This document shows positions 62,669 to 64,000 of a DNA stretch of 64,000 bases, piece after piece. Origin of the DNA: Telopea speciosissima. Taxonomy: Eukaryota; Streptophyta; Magnoliopsida; Proteales; Proteaceae. The notes below the pieces were generated by a model. It was not told the origin of the DNA and searched no databases. It was given only the letters and a program-made list of their open reading frames with translations. Where the stretch lies: positions 43,625,871-43,689,870 of the forward strand of contig NC_057918.1 of NCBI RefSeq assembly GCF_018873765.1, given 5' to 3'. The position numbers and the translations under genes are program-made. Positions within the stretch are counted from its first letter, which is position 1. Each line of letters starts with the position of its first letter.

Positions 62669-64000
62669 ATGGTTCGAGTTCCAACGATTGAGAATGCAAC
62701 TGTTGATGCACTGTCCAGGCTAGCCAATGATGAACTCAGAAACCTGGCCAATACAGTGTACGTGGAAATATTATATGAGCTAACATACCGGGAGAAGCAA
62801 GTTAATGAGATTGAGGAGGGGCCTAGCTGGATGGACCCCATACTCAACTACCTCCTGAACGACGTCTTACCAGAAGACAAGGCCGAGGCAAGGAAGATCA
62901 GGATGAGAGCTGCAAAGTACACCGTCCTAGACGGGGTACTGTACAAGCAGGGAGCAACAGAACCACTACTCCGTTGCCTAGGACCCAAGGGGGCAGAGTA
63001 TGCCCTAACAGAAGTCCATGAGGGGACGAGCTCTAGCCTACAAAATCCTCTGCCAGGGACTGTACTGGCCACGAATGCAAGAGGAGGCCATACAATATGC
63101 CAAGAAGTGCGAGCAATGTCAGTTGTTTGCCCCAATACCCCATCTACCCGCCACCAAGCTGACATCAATCCTCAACCCCATACCCTTTGCCATGTGGGGG
63201 ATGGACATCTTAGGAAACTTCACCGCAGCATCGGAAAACAGAAAGTACCTGGTCATCGCGATTGATTACTTCACCAAGTGGGTCGAAGCTAAACCCTTGG
63301 CCAAGATAACAGAGCCAGAGATGGAGAAGTTCATCCGCGACGACGTCATCTACAGGTTTGGGGTACTACAAATCCTAGTCTCAGACAACGGCAAACAATT
63401 CAACAACCCCAAATTCCAAGCATTCTGTCAAAGCTACAACATCGACTATCGGCCTGTATCGGTAGCATACCCATAGGCCAATGGTCAGGTGGAGGTCACC
63501 AACAGAACACTGCTGGAAGGAGTCAAGAAAAGGCTAGAGGGAGCCAAAGGAAAATGGGTTGAAGAGCTACCAAGCGTTCTGTGGGCGTACCGAACTACAG
63601 TACGGACACCCACAGGAGAGAGCCCATTTCGCCTAGCATATGGCACTGAAGCATTGGCGCCAGTAGAGGTCTGCGCCATGTCCCATAGGGTTCTGCACTT
63701 CAACAAACATACCTATACTGAAGAACTACGGGCGAACCTAGACTTTATAGATGAGGTCCGTGAGAGAGCACTCCTAAGGAACGTCGCCTACCAACAACAT
63801 ACTGCCAGGTACTATGACTCCAAGGTTAAGGAAAGGCTATTCCACCAGGGAGATCTAGTCCTAAGGAGGGCAAGTGCATCACAGCCACAGAAGGCAGGGA
63901 AGCTGTCAGCCAACTGGGAAGGGCCTTACATAGTCTCCAAGCAGATACATCCAAGGACCTACCTCTTGAAGACTCCGAGAGGCAAGAAGGTAGACCGCAC
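62669..64000 (+). pseudogene. gypsy integrase, broken
   Basis: Opens with VPTIENATVDALSRLAND, the conserved end of the second RNase H, then a linker (PSWMDPILNYLLNDVLP). The zinc domain starts ALTEVHEG near 63010, but the frame changes at once into RGRALAYKILCQGLYWP and the segment carrying the second His is missing; the Cys pair CEQCQLF remains. The core has MWGMDILGNF, VIAIDYFTKWVEAKPLAK and LVSDNGKQFNNPKFQ. A TAG at 63474-63476 precedes ANGQVEVTNRTLLEGVKKRL with the catalytic Glu. It continues through SVLWAYRTTVRTPTGESPF to the window edge (YLLKTPRGKKVDRT). Confidence 0.87.

Larger units (their letters stand above)
57218..64000 (+). mobile_element. Ty3/gypsy (Tat-like) element inserted in MIOX, 5' part
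   Basis: Starts with a 903-bp LTR (57218-58120), followed by a primer site, gag, protease, RT, RNase H and integrase, and runs off the right edge before its 3' LTR. AATAC at 57213-57217, MIOX coding sequence, should be one half of the target duplication. The primer site type, gag zinc motif and pol order (RT-RH, spacer, integrase) fit the Tat/Ogre-like group; lineage is inference. Multiple stops, a degenerate insert at 62115-62668 and loss of an integrase zinc ligand make it inactive. Confidence 0.9.

Noticed and set aside
1..64000. A previously undescribed protein system or operon-like cluster
   Set aside because: All long coding regions resolve to known transposon families, RPL5 or MIOX; the remaining ORFs lack motifs and conserved context.

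Overview
The window is nuclear DNA of a flowering plant. It holds spliced plant genes with GT-AG introns, CACTA/En-Spm DNA transposons, Ty1/copia and Ty3/gypsy LTR retrotransposons, plant L1-type LINEs and several MITEs. The sequence alone does not name the species. No prokaryotic operon, CRISPR array or organellar block is visible. Two host protein genes are present: an intact-looking 60S ribosomal protein L5 gene (RPL5/uL18, 17886-23837) and the 5' half of a myo-inositol oxygenase gene (MIOX, 55839-57217). A tRNA-like gene lies at 34852-34944. Nearly everything else is mobile DNA, much of it nested.

Layout. 1-11107: 3' part of a CACTA element (TNP2-type transposase, a second TNP1/Transposase_24-like gene, long non-coding interior, subterminal repeat array, 3' TIR). 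Its TIR ends exactly inside the integrase of a Sire-like copia element (11108-~13520), which abuts a minus-strand LINE lacking its RT half (~13521-16200). 16312-17885: MITE-like DNA, including a 125-bp foldback at 17396-17520, then the RPL5 promoter with telo-boxes. 17886-23837: RPL5, nine coding exons, with a Harbinger/Tourist-like insertion in its 3-kb intron 6. 25400-27750: decayed minus-strand LINE carrying a 630-bp hAT-type MITE with a perfect 8-bp target duplication. 27987-~34030: minus-strand copia with one LTR. 34852-34944: tRNA-like gene. 36145-40556: complete minus-strand copia with two LTRs and target duplication GATAG. ~40575-55594: plus-strand LINE split by two complete copia insertions, one in ORF1 (40765-45424, identical LTRs, GAGTC) and one in ORF2 (46729-51667, LTRs differing at 10 of 300 positions, CTTTA). 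55595-57217: MIOX promoter and first seven exons. 57218-end: Ty3/gypsy element of Tat-like type inserted in MIOX exon 7, running off the window.

How it fits together. The two host genes sit as islands between layers of insertions. RPL5 keeps a 301-codon reading frame across nine exons. MIOX is broken twice: its exon 2/3 splice phases do not match, and a gypsy element removes everything after the second metal-ligand cluster. Most retroelement ORFs are interrupted by TAG, TGA or TAA where Gln, Trp or Arg is expected, the pattern left by C-to-T decay of methylated repeats. The youngest event is the copia at 40765-45424: its two 248-bp LTRs are identical although its integrase has lost the histidine half of the zinc-binding domain. 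I found no convincing previously undescribed molecular system. The notable items are nested-insertion junctions, non-autonomous but recently mobile copies, a domain replaced by low-complexity repeat in the gypsy pol, and insertions that have shaped the two host genes.
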